From: Liolophura sinensis
Taxonomy: Eukaryota > Mollusca > Polyplacophora > Chitonida > Chitonidae
Reading direction: 5' to 3'
Assembly: GCF_032854445.1 (NCBI RefSeq)
Contig: NC_088300.1
Span: 1,674,001-1,738,000, forward strand
DNA length: 64,000 nt
Position numbers and translations under genes: made by a program. The notes under the pieces were generated by a model. That model had not been told where the DNA came from, searched no databases, and was given only the letters and a program-made list of their open reading frames with translations. Shown one piece after another: positions 1-12,050 of this stretch (position 1 is the stretch's first letter; every line of letters starts with the position of its first letter).

Positions 1-345
1 ATTATAAAGCAATAAACAACATAGCAAATCTGACACCGGTAAATTTCTCATTATAATGCAATAAACAACATAGCAAGCCCGACACTGGTGTATCTCTCAT
101 TATAAAGCAATAAACAACATAGGAAACCCGACACCAATATATCTCTCATTATAATGCAATAAACAACATAGCAGGCCCGACACTGGTGTATCTCTCATTA
201 TAGAGCAATAAACAACATACCAAGCCCGACACTGGTGTATCTCTCATTATAAAGCAATAAACAAAATAGCAAACCCGACACCGGTATATATCTCATTATG
301 AAGCAATAAACAACAGAGGAAACCCGACACCTGTATCCCTGTCAT
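1..345. repeat. 49-bp minisatellite, about 7 copies
   Basis: Direct tandem repeat with a 49-base step. Each unit contains the words AGCAATAAACAACATAG and CCCGACACTGGTGTAT with a few substitutions. The array enters from the left edge, so its true length is unknown. No coding potential is seen. Each unit contains AATAAA, but nothing indicates that it works as a polyadenylation signal. Confidence 0.9.
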
Positions 346-404
346 TAAGCATTAAAAAAAAACACGAACTGTAAAATAAGTACGACCCCTGTGACAGGAG
401 GGCA

Positions 405-795
405 CTAACTGATATGATGACCACCGTGCACTAATTGGTATGATGACCACCTTGCACTTATTGGTATGATGACCACCGTGCACTAATTGGTATGATGACC
501 ACCGTGCACTAATTGGTATGATGACCACCGTGCACTTATTGGTATGATGACCACCGTGCACTAATTGGTATGATGACCACCGTGCACTTATTGGTATGAT
601 GACCACCGTGCACTAATTGGTATGATGACCACCGTGCACTTATTGGTATGATGACCACCGTGCACTAATTGGTATGATGACCACCGTGCACTTATTGGTA
701 TGATGACCACCGTGCACTAATTGATATGATGACCACCGTGCACTTATTGGTATGATGACCACCGTGCACTACTTGTCATGATAACCACTGTGCAC
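405..795. repeat. 26-bp minisatellite, about 15 copies
   Basis: Tandem units of the form TTGGTATGATGACCACCGTG, step 26 bases, mostly alternating between ACTAA and ACTTA variants. This suggests a 52-base higher-order unit formed from two 26-mers. The open minus-strand frame across it is a by-product of the repeat. Confidence 0.9.
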
Positions 796-1004
796 AAATG
801 GGAGACTCGAGGGCGAGCTACTCAGACGGTGCAAGTGATGCTAGAACGCATCGTTTTCTTCTCTGTCGTTGCAGTGCGTGTGTACTTCATATATGTTTTA
901 TGAGCACACGTACATCGATAATTGTGACATATCAAATAAAAAAACAAATGCGCTCACGGCTTTGGACCGTCTTGTTACAGACGGGAAGGCATTTTACGAG
1001 TTCC

Positions 1005-1440
1005 CCATTGGTATGATAAGCACAGTGCACTGATTGGTATGATGATAACCATGCACTTGAAATAGTGGTCATGGTGCACTTGGTTTAGCGGACATGGTGA
1101 ACATGGAATAGCAGACTTCGTGTGTTAATTTGAAATAGTGACCACCGTGCACTAACTGGTATAGTGATCACCGTGCAAGGGAAATAGCGGACACCGTGTA
1201 TTTGGAATAGCGGACACCGTGCATTAATTTGATATAGTATTCGCCGCGTACTTGGAATAGCGATCACCGTCCACTTGAAATAGCGGACAACGTGCATTTG
1301 GAATATCGAACACCCTGCATTTTGAATAACGGACACGGTCTATTTGGAATAACGGACACCGTGCATTTGGAAAAGCGGACACCGTGCAGTAATTGGTGTA
1401 GTGATCATCGTGCGCTTGAAATAGCTAGCACTGTACATCT
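1005..1440. repeat. degenerate 24-26-bp repeats related to the preceding array
   Basis: Diverged copies built on GGAATAGCGGACACCGTGCA and ATTGGTATGATGA words. They look like the decayed flank of the 26-bp array. Bases 796-1004 between the two show no repeat and no convincing gene. Confidence 0.7.
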
Positions 1441-2400
1441 TCATTAGATGATCTAAATCAGAACGATTCATTTATCAATAATACGAAGCACTCTAAATAT
1501 GTACTTAAAAGATAAGAATAAAAAATGGCTTTTCGCATCATTAAATGTCTTTATGTGATATGACCGTTTCCTATGCACGACAGATTATTTTGGGATATTT
1601 ACGAAAGTTGAAAGGTTGAAAAGGGGTAAACTATTTTAAGATTAAAAGCTGTATGGATGAAGATTGGTGTATTCATCGGAGCCTTGGTCACTATAACATA
1701 TTCGACGGAGCCGTGATGACTATAGCACCTCTGAATATAGTGCTACTTCAAAGTTTTATTGCTACGCAAGCTAGCTAGCTTTAATTTGAAAACGCCCAAG
1801 GAGATATAAAAACGCGTTTGTTCATTGTACGTCTTTTCAGTTTGGGATCAATAAATTCAGCGTATCGCTGCCTTATAACGTGGTAAGAGGAGCTCATTAT
1901 AACGATCAGAATCCATGCCACATCCTGTTTTATTGGGGATAAACACCCCGGATAAAAAGGTTAAGGTATACACTCCAGCTGTTAACACAAAATTCACAAG
2001 TACAACTAAAAGCCGGGATCTCAGCTAAATCAAATTTCATTTCATGCTGTTTTCCGTTCAGTTTGAGTCAAAGATCTGTAGTCATCCGACTATATACGCG
2101 TATAACTAGAAGATTAGAAGCTAGCTATTCTTTGCCAGATAAAAGCGCAGTCAGTAAGCGTTCCTTATTGATAAACAGTTTTCTCTCCAACAACTGTTTG
2201 CCCTACCGATATACTATACAGTCGTAAAAATGCCTGCTTACCTGTTCAAAGGGTGACCCCCCTCACTCCACTGACAATTATACTTTCAGAAAAGTCACTC
2301 ATACGGTTTATTAAACCATGTAGGAAAGAATTAATATTAATCCCCACATCATTAATGTAACACATGCACCCGTACTACTTACAAAGACAAGTCCGGCTAT
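1441..2400. other. unassigned AT-rich sequence
   Basis: I see no exon, RNA gene or repeat here. The sequence is low in GC with only short chance open frames. Confidence 0.5.
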
Positions 2401-2404
2401 AGCC

Positions 2405-3130
2405 AACATGACTGTTATATGCATAAACTCCACGTCAAGACCCGCTACAGCCAACATGACTGTTGTATGTATAACCTCCACGTCAAGTCCCGCTACAGCC
2501 AACATGACTGTTGTATGTATAACCTCCACGTCAAGACCGGCTACAGACAACATGACTGTTGTATGTATAACCTCCACGTCAACACCGGCTACAGCCAACA
2601 TGACTGTTGTGTGTATAACCTCCACGTCAAGTCCTGCTACAGCCAACATGACTGTTGCATGTATAACCTCCATGTCAAGTCTCGCTACAGCCAACATGAC
2701 TGTTGTATTTATAACCTCCACGTCAGTACCGGCTACAGCCAAAATGACTGTTGTATGTATAACCTCCATGTCAAGTCCTGCTACAGACAACATGACTGTT
2801 GTATGTATAACCTCCACGTCAAGTCCCGCTACAGCCAACATGACTGTTGTATGTATAACCTCCACGTCAAGTCCTGCTACAGCTAACATGACTGTTGTAT
2901 TATAACCTCCACGTCAAGTCCTGCTACAACCAATATGACTGTTGTATTATAACCTCCGCGTCAAGTCCGGCTACAGCCAACATGACTGTTGTACGTATAA
3001 CCCCCACGTCAAGTTCGGCTACAGCCAATTTGACTGTTGTATGTATAACCTCCACGTCAAGTCCGGCTACAACCAACATGACTGTTGTACGTATAACCTC
3101 CACATCAAGACCGGCCACAGCCAACATGAA
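2405..3130. repeat. 48-bp minisatellite, about 15 copies
   Basis: Step 48 bases; each unit contains CATGACTGTTGTATGTATAA and CCTCCACGTCAAG. Because 48 is a multiple of three, every frame without a stop stays open for long stretches on both strands, giving apparent proteins of 155-192 residues with a 16-residue period. Units near 2895 and 2942 lack three or four bases and switch frame, which argues against translation. Confidence 0.92.
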
Positions 3131-3782
3131 AAAGTCAAATATGTTTTGGCATTATTGAAACTTGGTGAAAGTGCCTCCTTCTCAAGTTAATGTGACACAC
3201 CCACTGGAATATCCTTATTCATTTTGTATACATTTATTTGTACTTTCTCCGGAACTCGATATGGACATCATTTTGGAGAAAGGCGCCTTTTTAATTGTAT
3301 GTATACTTATTTCCTTAGCTTTTGAACCTGTTTCCCACATTTGTTAGATCCCTCCCTTTTTACCATGTTTCAGACAGGCACATGCTTTTGTGGAGCTACG
3401 TGTACTCGGCTTCACTTGAATGAAGTTGGTGACCCAAAATAAAACCTTACTAAATCGAGAAATAAGAGCAAATACGTTGTCCAGACTTAAGTCATGCATG
3501 TTTGCAGATCATCGGAACAAGTACTCTAGAATTCATGTAACTGATTGTAAAGTTCAGGCATAGACCGATGACGTGACGTCTGAGTGCAGCCTGCACTCCG
3601 GGATGCCGAGGTTAAAACATGCATTCTTTTGTATAAGTTACAAGTGGTTGTGATATAAGTGAAGCGAGATTAGATTGGCTGTGGGTGTGTCAGCTTTCCA
3701 TAACCGGTTAAAAAACTAAGTAGGCATAGATCGCTATTTGATACTAACAGTAGGTGTACTTTAAACACATAAAGGAAATAAA
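3131..3782. other. unassigned sequence
   Basis: No recognisable exon or repeat. The 61-codon open frame at 3162-3347 has no features supporting a real gene. Confidence 0.45.
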
Positions 3783-4277
3783 GGCAGAACCGTATAGAGT
3801 AAAGCATGTGTACAATTCAAAGCAGAACCGTATAGAGTAAAGCATGTGTACAATTTAAGGCAGAACCGTATAGAGTGAAGCATGTGTACAATTCAAGGCG
3901 GAACCGTATAGAGTAAAGCATGTGTACAATTTAAGGCGGAACCGTATAGAGTAAAGCATGTGTACAGTTCAAGGCGGAACCGTATAGAGTAAAGCATGTG
4001 TACAAATCAAGGCGGAACCGTATAGAGTAAAGCATGTGCACAATTCAAGGCGGAACCGTATAGAGTAAAGCATGTGTACAGTTCAAGGCGGAACCGTATA
4101 GAGTAAAGCATGTGTACAATTCAAGGCGGAACCGTATAGAGTAAAGCATGTGTACAATTCAAGGCGGAACCGTACAGATTAAAGCATGTGTACAATTCAA
4201 GGCGGAACCGTATAGAGTAAAGCATGTGTACAATTCAAGGGAGAACCGTATAGAGTAAAGCATGTGTACAATTCAAG
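3783..4277. repeat. 38-bp minisatellite, about 13 copies
   Basis: Units of 38 bases containing GGCGGAACCGTATAGAG and AAAGCATGTGTACAATTC, nearly identical, with early units reading GGCAGAACC instead of GGCGGAACC. Confidence 0.92.
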
Positions 4278-4931
4278 GTGAACGAAAACAAGATACACGT
4301 AACAACGTCCTTAATGACAACAAAACTGCAAGTGTTCGGGTGATGGCTGATACATCAGCAAACCGATACTGTATGAACTAGCCCCAGAATCGTCAAGTTG
4401 TCTTAGACTTAAATCAGACTTATTCTTAACCTCAAAAGTTTTACTACTTTCGTAGCAAATTGAAAATTAACATTAAAATTCAAACCTAAGTTCAGAGATA
4501 GTTTGGAGTTCTACTTCCTTGCCGACGTCATGTCTTGTCCTTTATTCCATTTTTAGGTAACTGTGTTCAATACGAGCCACCTTCATGGCTCTGTCGTAAG
4601 GAATTAAATTTAAACTTTCCACCTGATTTCTTCAAGATATTCGAAACTGAAACTGAATTGCCTATGTTGAAATCGTCTTCAACTGTACAGAGCCTACATG
4701 TCCATGTTAGACGCTCAATCCTGAGATAGCCATTGTCTTCTTTAATTCTTATGGAGTGGACTTCCTTCAAGGTGTGGAGGTAAAATCAGTACCAGTACCA
4801 ATATGCAGTACTGTGATAGTATCAGTTAAAACATCGCCGTTTTTGTGATGTAACTAACATGTAATGTTGCAAGTGTAGAACTGCATTCAGTTTACTTCAT
4901 CCTTTTTTTCAAAACGGTTTGCGATTTAGTT
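4278..4931. other. unassigned sequence
   Basis: Two overlapping 64-67-codon frames on opposite strands (4535-4770) have no recognisable similarity. I see nothing else that can be supported. Confidence 0.4.
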
Positions 4932-5117
4932 GTGCCTAGTCCTGTTTCTATTGTAGTTTGTTGGCCTAGTCCTGTTTCTGTTATAGTTTGCTGGCCTAGT
5001 CCTGTTTCTGATATAGTTTGTTGGCCTAGTCCTGTTTCTGTTATAGTTTGCTGGCCTAGTCCTGTTTCTATTATAGTTTGTTGGCCTAGTCCTGTTTCTA
5101 TTATAGTTTGCTGGCTA
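4932..5117. repeat. 30-bp minisatellite, 6 copies
   Basis: Six units of TGGCCTAGTCCTGTTTCT plus a TATAGTTTG(T/C) tail, step 30 bases. The open plus-strand frame is a consequence of the 10-codon period. Confidence 0.92.
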
Positions 5118-5291
5118 TAGTTGGCGTTGAAGGGAGACTTTATCTTACATTACCATGTGTCAGCTAGGAGTGTGGTTATGGACAGCATACATGGTGCCTG
5201 GTTATTGTGGGTAAATAGATGTAGATAATCAAGTTTTCTGCTTCTTGGATGTTGACAATTTACATTGTGTATATATTTCACTTGTTCTATC

Positions 5292-8200
5292 AATGTTGAG
5301 ATTTTGTCTTGTGTACAGACGTACTTATAGATCTTCTTCTCGTTTATATGCCCTTAGCTCGTAAGTGCGTGTTGAGATTTTGTCTAGTATACATATGTAC
5401 AGTTTATATGCCATAGACTCGTCTGTTGTGTGAATGTTGACATTTTGTCATGCATACATATGTACAGTTTATATGCCATGGGCTCGTCTGTTGTGTGAAT
5501 GTTGACATTTTGTCATGCATACATATGTACAGTTTATATGCCATGGGCTCGTCTGTTGTGTGAATGTTGACATTTTGTCTGGTATACATATGTACGGTTT
5601 ATATGCCATCAGCCCCTCTGCTGTGTGAATGTTGACATTTTGTCTAGTATACATATGTACAGTTTATATGCAATCAGCTCGTCTGCTGTGTGAATGTTGA
5701 CATTTTGTCTAGTATACATATGTACAGTTTATATGCCATCAGCTCCTCTGCTGTGTGAATGTTGACATTTTGTCATGCATACATATGTACAGTTTATATG
5801 CAATCAGCTCGTCTGCTGTGTGAATGTTGACATTTTGTCATGCATACATATGTACAGTTTATATGCAATCAGCTCGTCTGTTGTGTGAATGTTGACATTT
5901 TGTCATGCATACATATGTACAGTTTATATGCAATCAGCTCGTCTGTTGTGTGAATGTTGACATTTTGTCATGCATACATATGTACAGTTTATATGCAATC
6001 AGCTCGTCTGTTGTGTGAATGTTGACATTTTGTCATGCATACATATGTACAGTTTATATGCCATAGACTCGTCTGTTGTGTGAATGTTGACATTTTGTCA
6101 TGCATACATATGTACAGATATATGCAATCAGCTCGTCTGCTGTGTGAATGTTGACATTTTGTCATGCATACATATGTACAGTTTATATGCCATAGACTCG
6201 TCTGTTGTGTGAATGTTGACATTTTGTCTGGTATACATATGTACAGTTTATATGCCATGGGCTCGTCTGCTGTGTGAATGTTGACATTTTGTCTAGTATA
6301 CATATGTACAGTTTATATGCCATCAGCTCCTCTGCTGTGTGAATGTTGACATTTTGTCTAGTATACATATTTACAGTTTATATGCAATCAGCTCCTCTGC
6401 TGTGTGAATGTTGACATTTTGTCTAGTATACATATGTACGGTTTATATGCCATAGACTCGTCTGTTGTGTGAATGTTGACATTTTGTCATGCATACATAT
6501 GTACAGTTTATATGCAATCAGCTCGTCTGCTGTGTGAATGTTGACATTTTGTCATGCATACATATGTACAGTTTATATGCCATAGACTCGTCTGTTGTGT
6601 GAATGTTGACATTTTGTCATGCATACATATGTACAGTTTATATGCAATCAGCTCGTCTGCTGTGTGAATGTTGACATTTTGTCATGCATACATATGTACA
6701 GTTTATATGCCATAGACTCGTCTGTTGTGTGAATGTTGACATTTTGTCATGCATACATATGTACAGTTTATATGCAATCAGCTCGTCTGCTGTGTGAATG
6801 TTGACATTTTGTCATGCATACATATGTACAGTTTATATGCCATAGACTCGTCTGTTGTGTGAATGTTGACATTTTGTCTGGTATACATATGTACAGTTTA
6901 TATGCCATCAGCTCCTCTGCTGTGTGAATGTTGACATTTTGTCTAGTATACATATGTACAGTTTATATGCCATCAGCTCCTCTGCTGTGTGAATGTTGAC
7001 ATTTTGTCATGCATACATATGTACAGTTTATATGCAATCAGCTCCTCTGCTGTGTGAATGTTGACATTTTGTCTAGTATACATATGTACAGTTTATATGC
7101 AATCAGCTCGTCTGTTGTGTGAATGTTGACATTTTGTCATGCATACATATGTACAGTTTATATGCCATGGGCTCGTCTGTTGTGTGAATGTTGACATTTT
7201 GTCTGGTATACATATGTACAGTTTATATGCCATCAGATCCTCTGCTGTGTGAATGTTGACATTTTGTCTGGTATACATATGTACAGTTTATATGCCATGG
7301 GCTCGTCTGTTGTGGGAATGTTGACATTTTGTCATGCATACAGATGTACAGTTTATATGCCATGGGCTCCTCTGTTGTGTGAATGTTGACATTTTGTCTG
7401 GTATACATGTATACAGTTTATATGCCATCAGCTTGTTTCTTGTGTGAATGTTGACATTTTTTCTTCCATACATATGTACACTTTATATGCCATGGGCTCG
7501 TTCGTTGTGTGAATGTCAACATTTTGTCTCCCATACATATGTACAGTTTATATGTCCTGGGCTCGTCTGTTATATGAATGTTGACATTTTGTCTTGTATA
7601 CATATGTACAGTTTATATGCCATGGGCACCTCCGTTGAGTGAATGTTGAGATTTTGTCTGGTATACATATGTACGTTCTATATGCCATCAGCTGGATTGT
7701 GGTGTGAATGTTGACATTTTGTCTTGTATACATATGTACACTTTACATGCCATCAGCTCGTCTGTTGAGTGAATGTTGACATTTTGTCCGGTATACATAT
7801 GTACAGTTTATATGTCATGGGCTCGTCTGTTGAGTGAATGTTGACATTTAGTCTGGTATACATATATATATATATATACAGTTTATATGCCATCAGCCCT
7901 GCCGCTGTGTGAATGTTGACATTTTGTCATGCATACATATGTACAGTTTATATGCCATGGGCTCGTCTGTTGTGTGAATGTTGACATTTTGTCTGGTATA
8001 CATACATATGTACAGTTTACATGCCATGGGCTCATCTGTTTTGTGAATGTTGACATTTTGTCATGCATACATATGTACAGTTTATATGCCATCAGCTTGT
8101 TTGTTGATTAAATGTTGACATTTAGTCTGGTATACATATATACAGTTTTTATGCCATCAGCCCCTCTGCTGTGCGAATGTTGACATTTTGTCCTGTGTAC

Positions 8201-9483
8201 ATATGTACAGTTTATATGCTACGGGCTCGTCTGTTGTGTGAATGTTGACATTTTGTCCTGTATACATATGTACAGTTTATATGCCATGGGCTTGTCTGTT
8301 AAGTGAATGTTCACATTTTGTCTGGTATACATATATACAGTTTATATGCCATCAGCTTGTTTGTTGAGTAAATGTTGACATTTTGTCTGGTATACATATG
8401 TACAGTGTATATGCCATGGGCTCGTCTGTTGTGTGAATGTTGATATTTTGTCATGCATACAGATGTACAGTTTATATGCCATGGGCTCCTCTGTTGTGTG
8501 AATGTTGACATTTTGTCTTGTATACATATGTACAGTTTATATGCCATGGGCTCGTCTGCTGTGTGAATGTTGACATTTTGTCCTGTATACATATGTACAG
8601 TTTACATGCCATCAGCTCGTCTGTTGAGTGAATGTTGACATTTTGTCTTGTATACATATGTACAGTTTACATGCCATGGGCTCCTCTGTTGAGTGAATGT
8701 TGACATTTTGAGTGAATGTTGACATTTTGTCTGGTATACATATGTACAGTTTATATGCCATCACCTTCTCTGCTGTGAGAATGTTGACATTTTGTTTTGT
8801 ATACATATATACAGTGTATATGCCATCAGCTCGTCTGTTGTGTGAACGTTGACATTTTGTCATGCATACATATGTACAGTTTATATGCCATCAGCTCGTC
8901 TGTTGAGTGAATGTTGACATTTTGTCTGGTATACATATATACAGTTTATATGCCATTAGCTCGTTTGTTGAGGGAATGTTGACATTTAGTCTGGTATACA
9001 TGTATACAGTTTATATGCCATCAGCTCCTCTGCTGTGTGAATGTTGACATTTTGTCATGCATACATATGTACAGTTTATATGCCATGGGCTCGTTTGTTG
9101 TGTGAATGTTGACATTTTGTCTGGTATACATATGTACAGTTTATATGCCATGGGCTCGTCTGCTGTGTGAATGTTGACATTTTGTCCTGTATACATATGT
9201 ACAGTTTACATGCCATCAGCTCGTCTGTTGAGTGAATGTTGAGATTTTGTCCTGTATACATATGTACAGTTTACATGCCATGGGCTCCTCTGTTGAGTGA
9301 ATGTTGACATTTTGAGTGAATGTTGACATTTTGTCTGGTATACATATGTACAGTTTATATGCCATCAGCTCGTTTGTTGAGTAAATGTTGACATTTAGTC
9401 TGGTATACATATGTACAGTGTATATGCCATCAGCTCGTTCGTTGTGTGAATTTTGACATTTTATGCGAATCATGTATTTACAG
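5292..9483. repeat. 65-bp minisatellite, about 64 copies, ending at the cysteine-rich gene
   Basis: The largest single array here. Units of 65 bases contain GTGTGAATGTTGACATTTTG, a TATACATATGTACAG block and TTTATATGCCAT. Several variant classes are interspersed (CTGGTATAC against CATGCATAC; CATCAGCTC against CATGGGCTC), with a few indels such as the internal duplication near 8700 and 9310. The last, diverged unit reads GAATTTTGACATTTTATGCG and ends in TATTTACAG at 9483, exactly where the signal-peptide coding sequence of the next gene begins. All 60-105-codon minus-strand frames here are artefacts of the repeat. Confidence 0.93.
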
Positions 9484-9807
9484 GTCTTCACTTTGGTTCT
9501 CGTCCTGACGATGCTACCCATCATTACGAGCACATGCAGCCACGTATGTGATATGCACGGGCCGCTCAGCGTGAATCACTGTGAGCTAACATACGGCGAT
9601 TCACCGGTGATGATCCGGGCGTGTTGCCTGAAAGGCGATCTGTACTGCCCGCCTGTCACCTGTACCGACTATAAGGATGTCTCTCAGCTGGAGCCTACCT
9701 ATGACGTGGATGCCATTATTCAAGACGACACCGCTCAAACTTGTGACTGCACAGTAGTCACCTGCGTGACGTCAAACTACGCAACCTGTTCAACATGCGC
9801 GCCATGA
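9463..9807 (+). CDS. small secreted cysteine-rich protein (possibly only the last coding exon)
   Basis: An open frame of 114 codons with a hydrophobic N-terminus (FTLVLVLTMLPIITSTC) that looks like a secretion signal peptide. The mature part is about 90 residues with 12 cysteines, including a CC pair, an LYCPPVTC motif and a QTCDC motif. The even cysteine count fits a disulphide-rich extracellular protein. I do not recognise the family. There are two possible starts: ATG at 9463 or 9472, or an exon starting at 9484 after TTTACAG (phase 0) with the initiator in an unseen upstream exon. The first option would put the start codon inside the last diverged unit of the 65-bp array. The stop is TGA at 9805-9807, inside a TGACGTCA palindrome. 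Base composition is more GC-rich than the surroundings, which supports coding. It could be a lineage-specific effector, toxin-like or shell/mucus peptide; no function is claimed. Confidence 0.6.
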   Translation: MRIMYLQVFTLVLVLTMLPIITSTCSHVCDMHGPLSVNHCELTYGDSPVMIRACCLKGDLYCPPVTCTDYKDVSQLEPTYDVDAIIQDDTAQTCDCTVVTCVTSNYATCSTCAP

Positions 9808-10548
9808 CGTCACGGCGCAGACTGCTGCTACGAAAACCAACTATACACGACCATGGCCTTTGCCTCAGGCAATATATGATTTGAAATAGCTCCGGGCCGA
9901 AATAACATATTTTCAAGAACATTCTATCCACGATATCAGATAAGATACATAGCTTTGGATATATAAATACAGGCCTATAATAAGCGGACCTTGTTGCCTG
10001 AAACCTTGTACTTGTATTCAGTATCAGTATCGGGTACTGATCAAATTTACAAGCATTTAACATCAAATGATCGCTGAACAATCAGTTGACATAGTTATGA
10101 ATGGACTTGACAGACAAAAAGTTATAAATCAAGACACTTGCTAAAAATGTTATTATGTACATAACAGGTTCACCTGTACCTGTTCACCACAGCACAAACT
10201 TCGACGTATGTATTAAAGAAAACATGTAAAAGAAATCTCTCTGATTTCGAAAATGAATTAAAAAATCATCAGATTGCTTTTTGTTTTTGAAAGTTAGAAG
10301 GCTTTCTCTTTTTTAATGTTATGTGTATTACTTTTTTATAAGAACACATAGGCCGAATTGAAACCTTGACGTCGATCGGGTTTGCGGAAGAGGTCCTTAG
10401 AGTGCGTGTAATGTGCAGGATGGATTTCCACCGTTCTTTTATCTAGTACTGCTTCACTGACACGATTTACCGAAGGCAAACTGCCCCACGCGAGCCATTA
10501 CTCAGATAGTGGTCAACCAGTCGTTGCACTATCTCTTTTATGCTACAA
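9808..10548. other. 3' flank of the cysteine-rich gene; otherwise nothing identified
   Basis: Probably the 3' untranslated region at first, then AT-rich intergenic sequence. No canonical AATAAA is obvious close to the stop. The minus-strand 107-codon frame at 9758-10081 overlaps the coding exon antisense and is not supported. Confidence 0.4.
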
Positions 10549-10554
10549 CTTACT

Positions 10555-10655
10555 TTTTTAAGGTCTTAGGTGTGACCCGACTCAGGATTGACCCTGGATC
10601 TACCGTCTCCCGAAGTGGGCGCTCTACCCACTGTGCCATCGAGGGCGGTCATGGT
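10555..10655 (-). mobile_element. tRNA-derived SINE head
   Basis: Read on the minus strand, it has a pol III A-box-like TGGCACAGTGGGTAGAGC and, about 35 bases on, a B-box-like GGGTCAATCCTGA, followed by GGGTCACACCTAAGACC and a T/A-rich tail. The box order and spacing fit a tRNA-derived SINE. The B box is mutated from GGTTCGAATCC and no cloverleaf closes fully, so it is not a working tRNA gene. Confidence 0.65.
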
Positions 10656-10659
10656 ACAC

Positions 10660-12050
10660 ACACACGAAGGATATAGGAGTAGACGCATCCGTTTCTTTCA
10701 CCCAAAACTTCGCACAATGCAAAATACATAACGCAGCCCAACGTCCGATACCACAGGCACATTTCTCAAAGCAATTTGGGGTTTCAGTCTAAAACTGTAA
10801 TCCAAACGACAGATGAAAAGGACACATTTAACACTTGGTTTTTATTTCTTCACACGTGTTATGATGTGGCTTGACATATAAAACTACAAAAAGCTTATCA
10901 ATTTTCTTCTTGGGTCGCAAAAAGGGCTTTAAATTAAACCTGTGGTAAGGCTATATAGCGGTCATTCCGGAAATTAACTAGACTACTGTGGTGACATCAA
11001 CAGTGATAGCTGTAAAAACAACATTGTTCGGGGGAAAGTCCAAATTGGGGGCGCTAAGCTGGTCCTGCATTCTCAGTAGGTTCATCGATGACGTCATTTC
11101 TGAATATTCCCAAACAATAAGGGAAAAATAGAGGGTTTATTAAGAAATAGCAAATTGCCTTAAAAAACATGAAAAATTTTCTCTCGTTTTGTGGCATATC
11201 TGCCTTCATGTTACTAGCTATAATCCTCGTTTTATAGTACCATTTGTATCTGCATATCTGTCTACATGTATGTCCCTATGGCTGTCCTCATGTTCGTCCG
11301 TAAGTCTGTCCGTCCGAATGTCCGTCCATATATCCGTCCCATCGTCCATACGTACGTATGTATGTAAGCTTGAAGTGTTATGTTAAGCATTTCATCAATT
11401 TTAACTCTAACGACCTAATGACCAGAAAAAAGAGGTGAAGAGAAGCTGCTGAAGATCAATAAAGTTCTTCCTCTTCAAAAAGTGTAAGTGGCACTGAATG
11501 GGAAAAGCTAACATCCAAACGGAGTTGTTCAATGATCCACATTCATGATTCAAAAGGCACAAGAAAGAAAAAGTAAGAAAAAATTAAGTTTGAAGATTTC
11601 CTTTAAAAAAATGTCATATTTATTTGGCGAAACTGTACAATTGTTGACCAAGACTATCAAAAACAATACCATCAGCTGGTGCCAATGTATCTTGGAAATC
11701 ATCAGTCTGAGACGGACTTGACTGACAACTGAGGACCAAGAAAAACATCACGCACCAGTCGACCGGAAAGAGCTATACCATATGGCTCAAGTTTGAGGTT
11801 TACCTCACATATTTTAGACACTGCTTTTCCCCAGTGGCTGAATTTAAGAACAGCACATAATTCCGTCTACAATTTCTTTAAACACAAATTGTAAGTACAA
11901 TTTCAAAATGCAGCAGGGACACACTGAAGGTTAAAAATCTGAATGCAATCTGATCTAAGATGCTTTATAATTAACACGCCTGATGCAGCTAAAATTGCAA
12001 TGAAACAGATCTTCATGATCAGAACAAAATACAGAGAAATCATAAATGAT
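10660..12050. other. intergenic sequence with a GTCC-rich simple repeat
   Basis: Mostly AT-rich, without recognised exons. Bases 11270-11375 are a decayed tetranucleotide tract (GTCCGTCC and GTACGTATGTATG words). CCDC9 transcripts from the right may end in or near this region, because minus-strand AATAAA words occur at about 11618 and 12055. Confidence 0.4.

Noticed and set aside
2311..2905. Long open frames on both strands, 155-192 codons
   Set aside because: They follow a 48-base tandem repeat, a multiple of three, so frames stay open passively. Indel units break them and the predicted peptides are pure 16-residue repeats.
5404..9261. More than twenty minus-strand frames of 61-105 codons
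   Set aside because: All are register shadows of the 65-bp minisatellite. The same peptide words recur with stops at unit boundaries.
9758..10081. 107-codon minus-strand frame
   Set aside because: Lies antisense over the end of the cysteine-rich coding region and has no features of its own.
10555..10655. Functional tRNA gene
   Set aside because: A and B boxes are present but the B box is mutated, no full cloverleaf forms, and a SINE-type tail follows.
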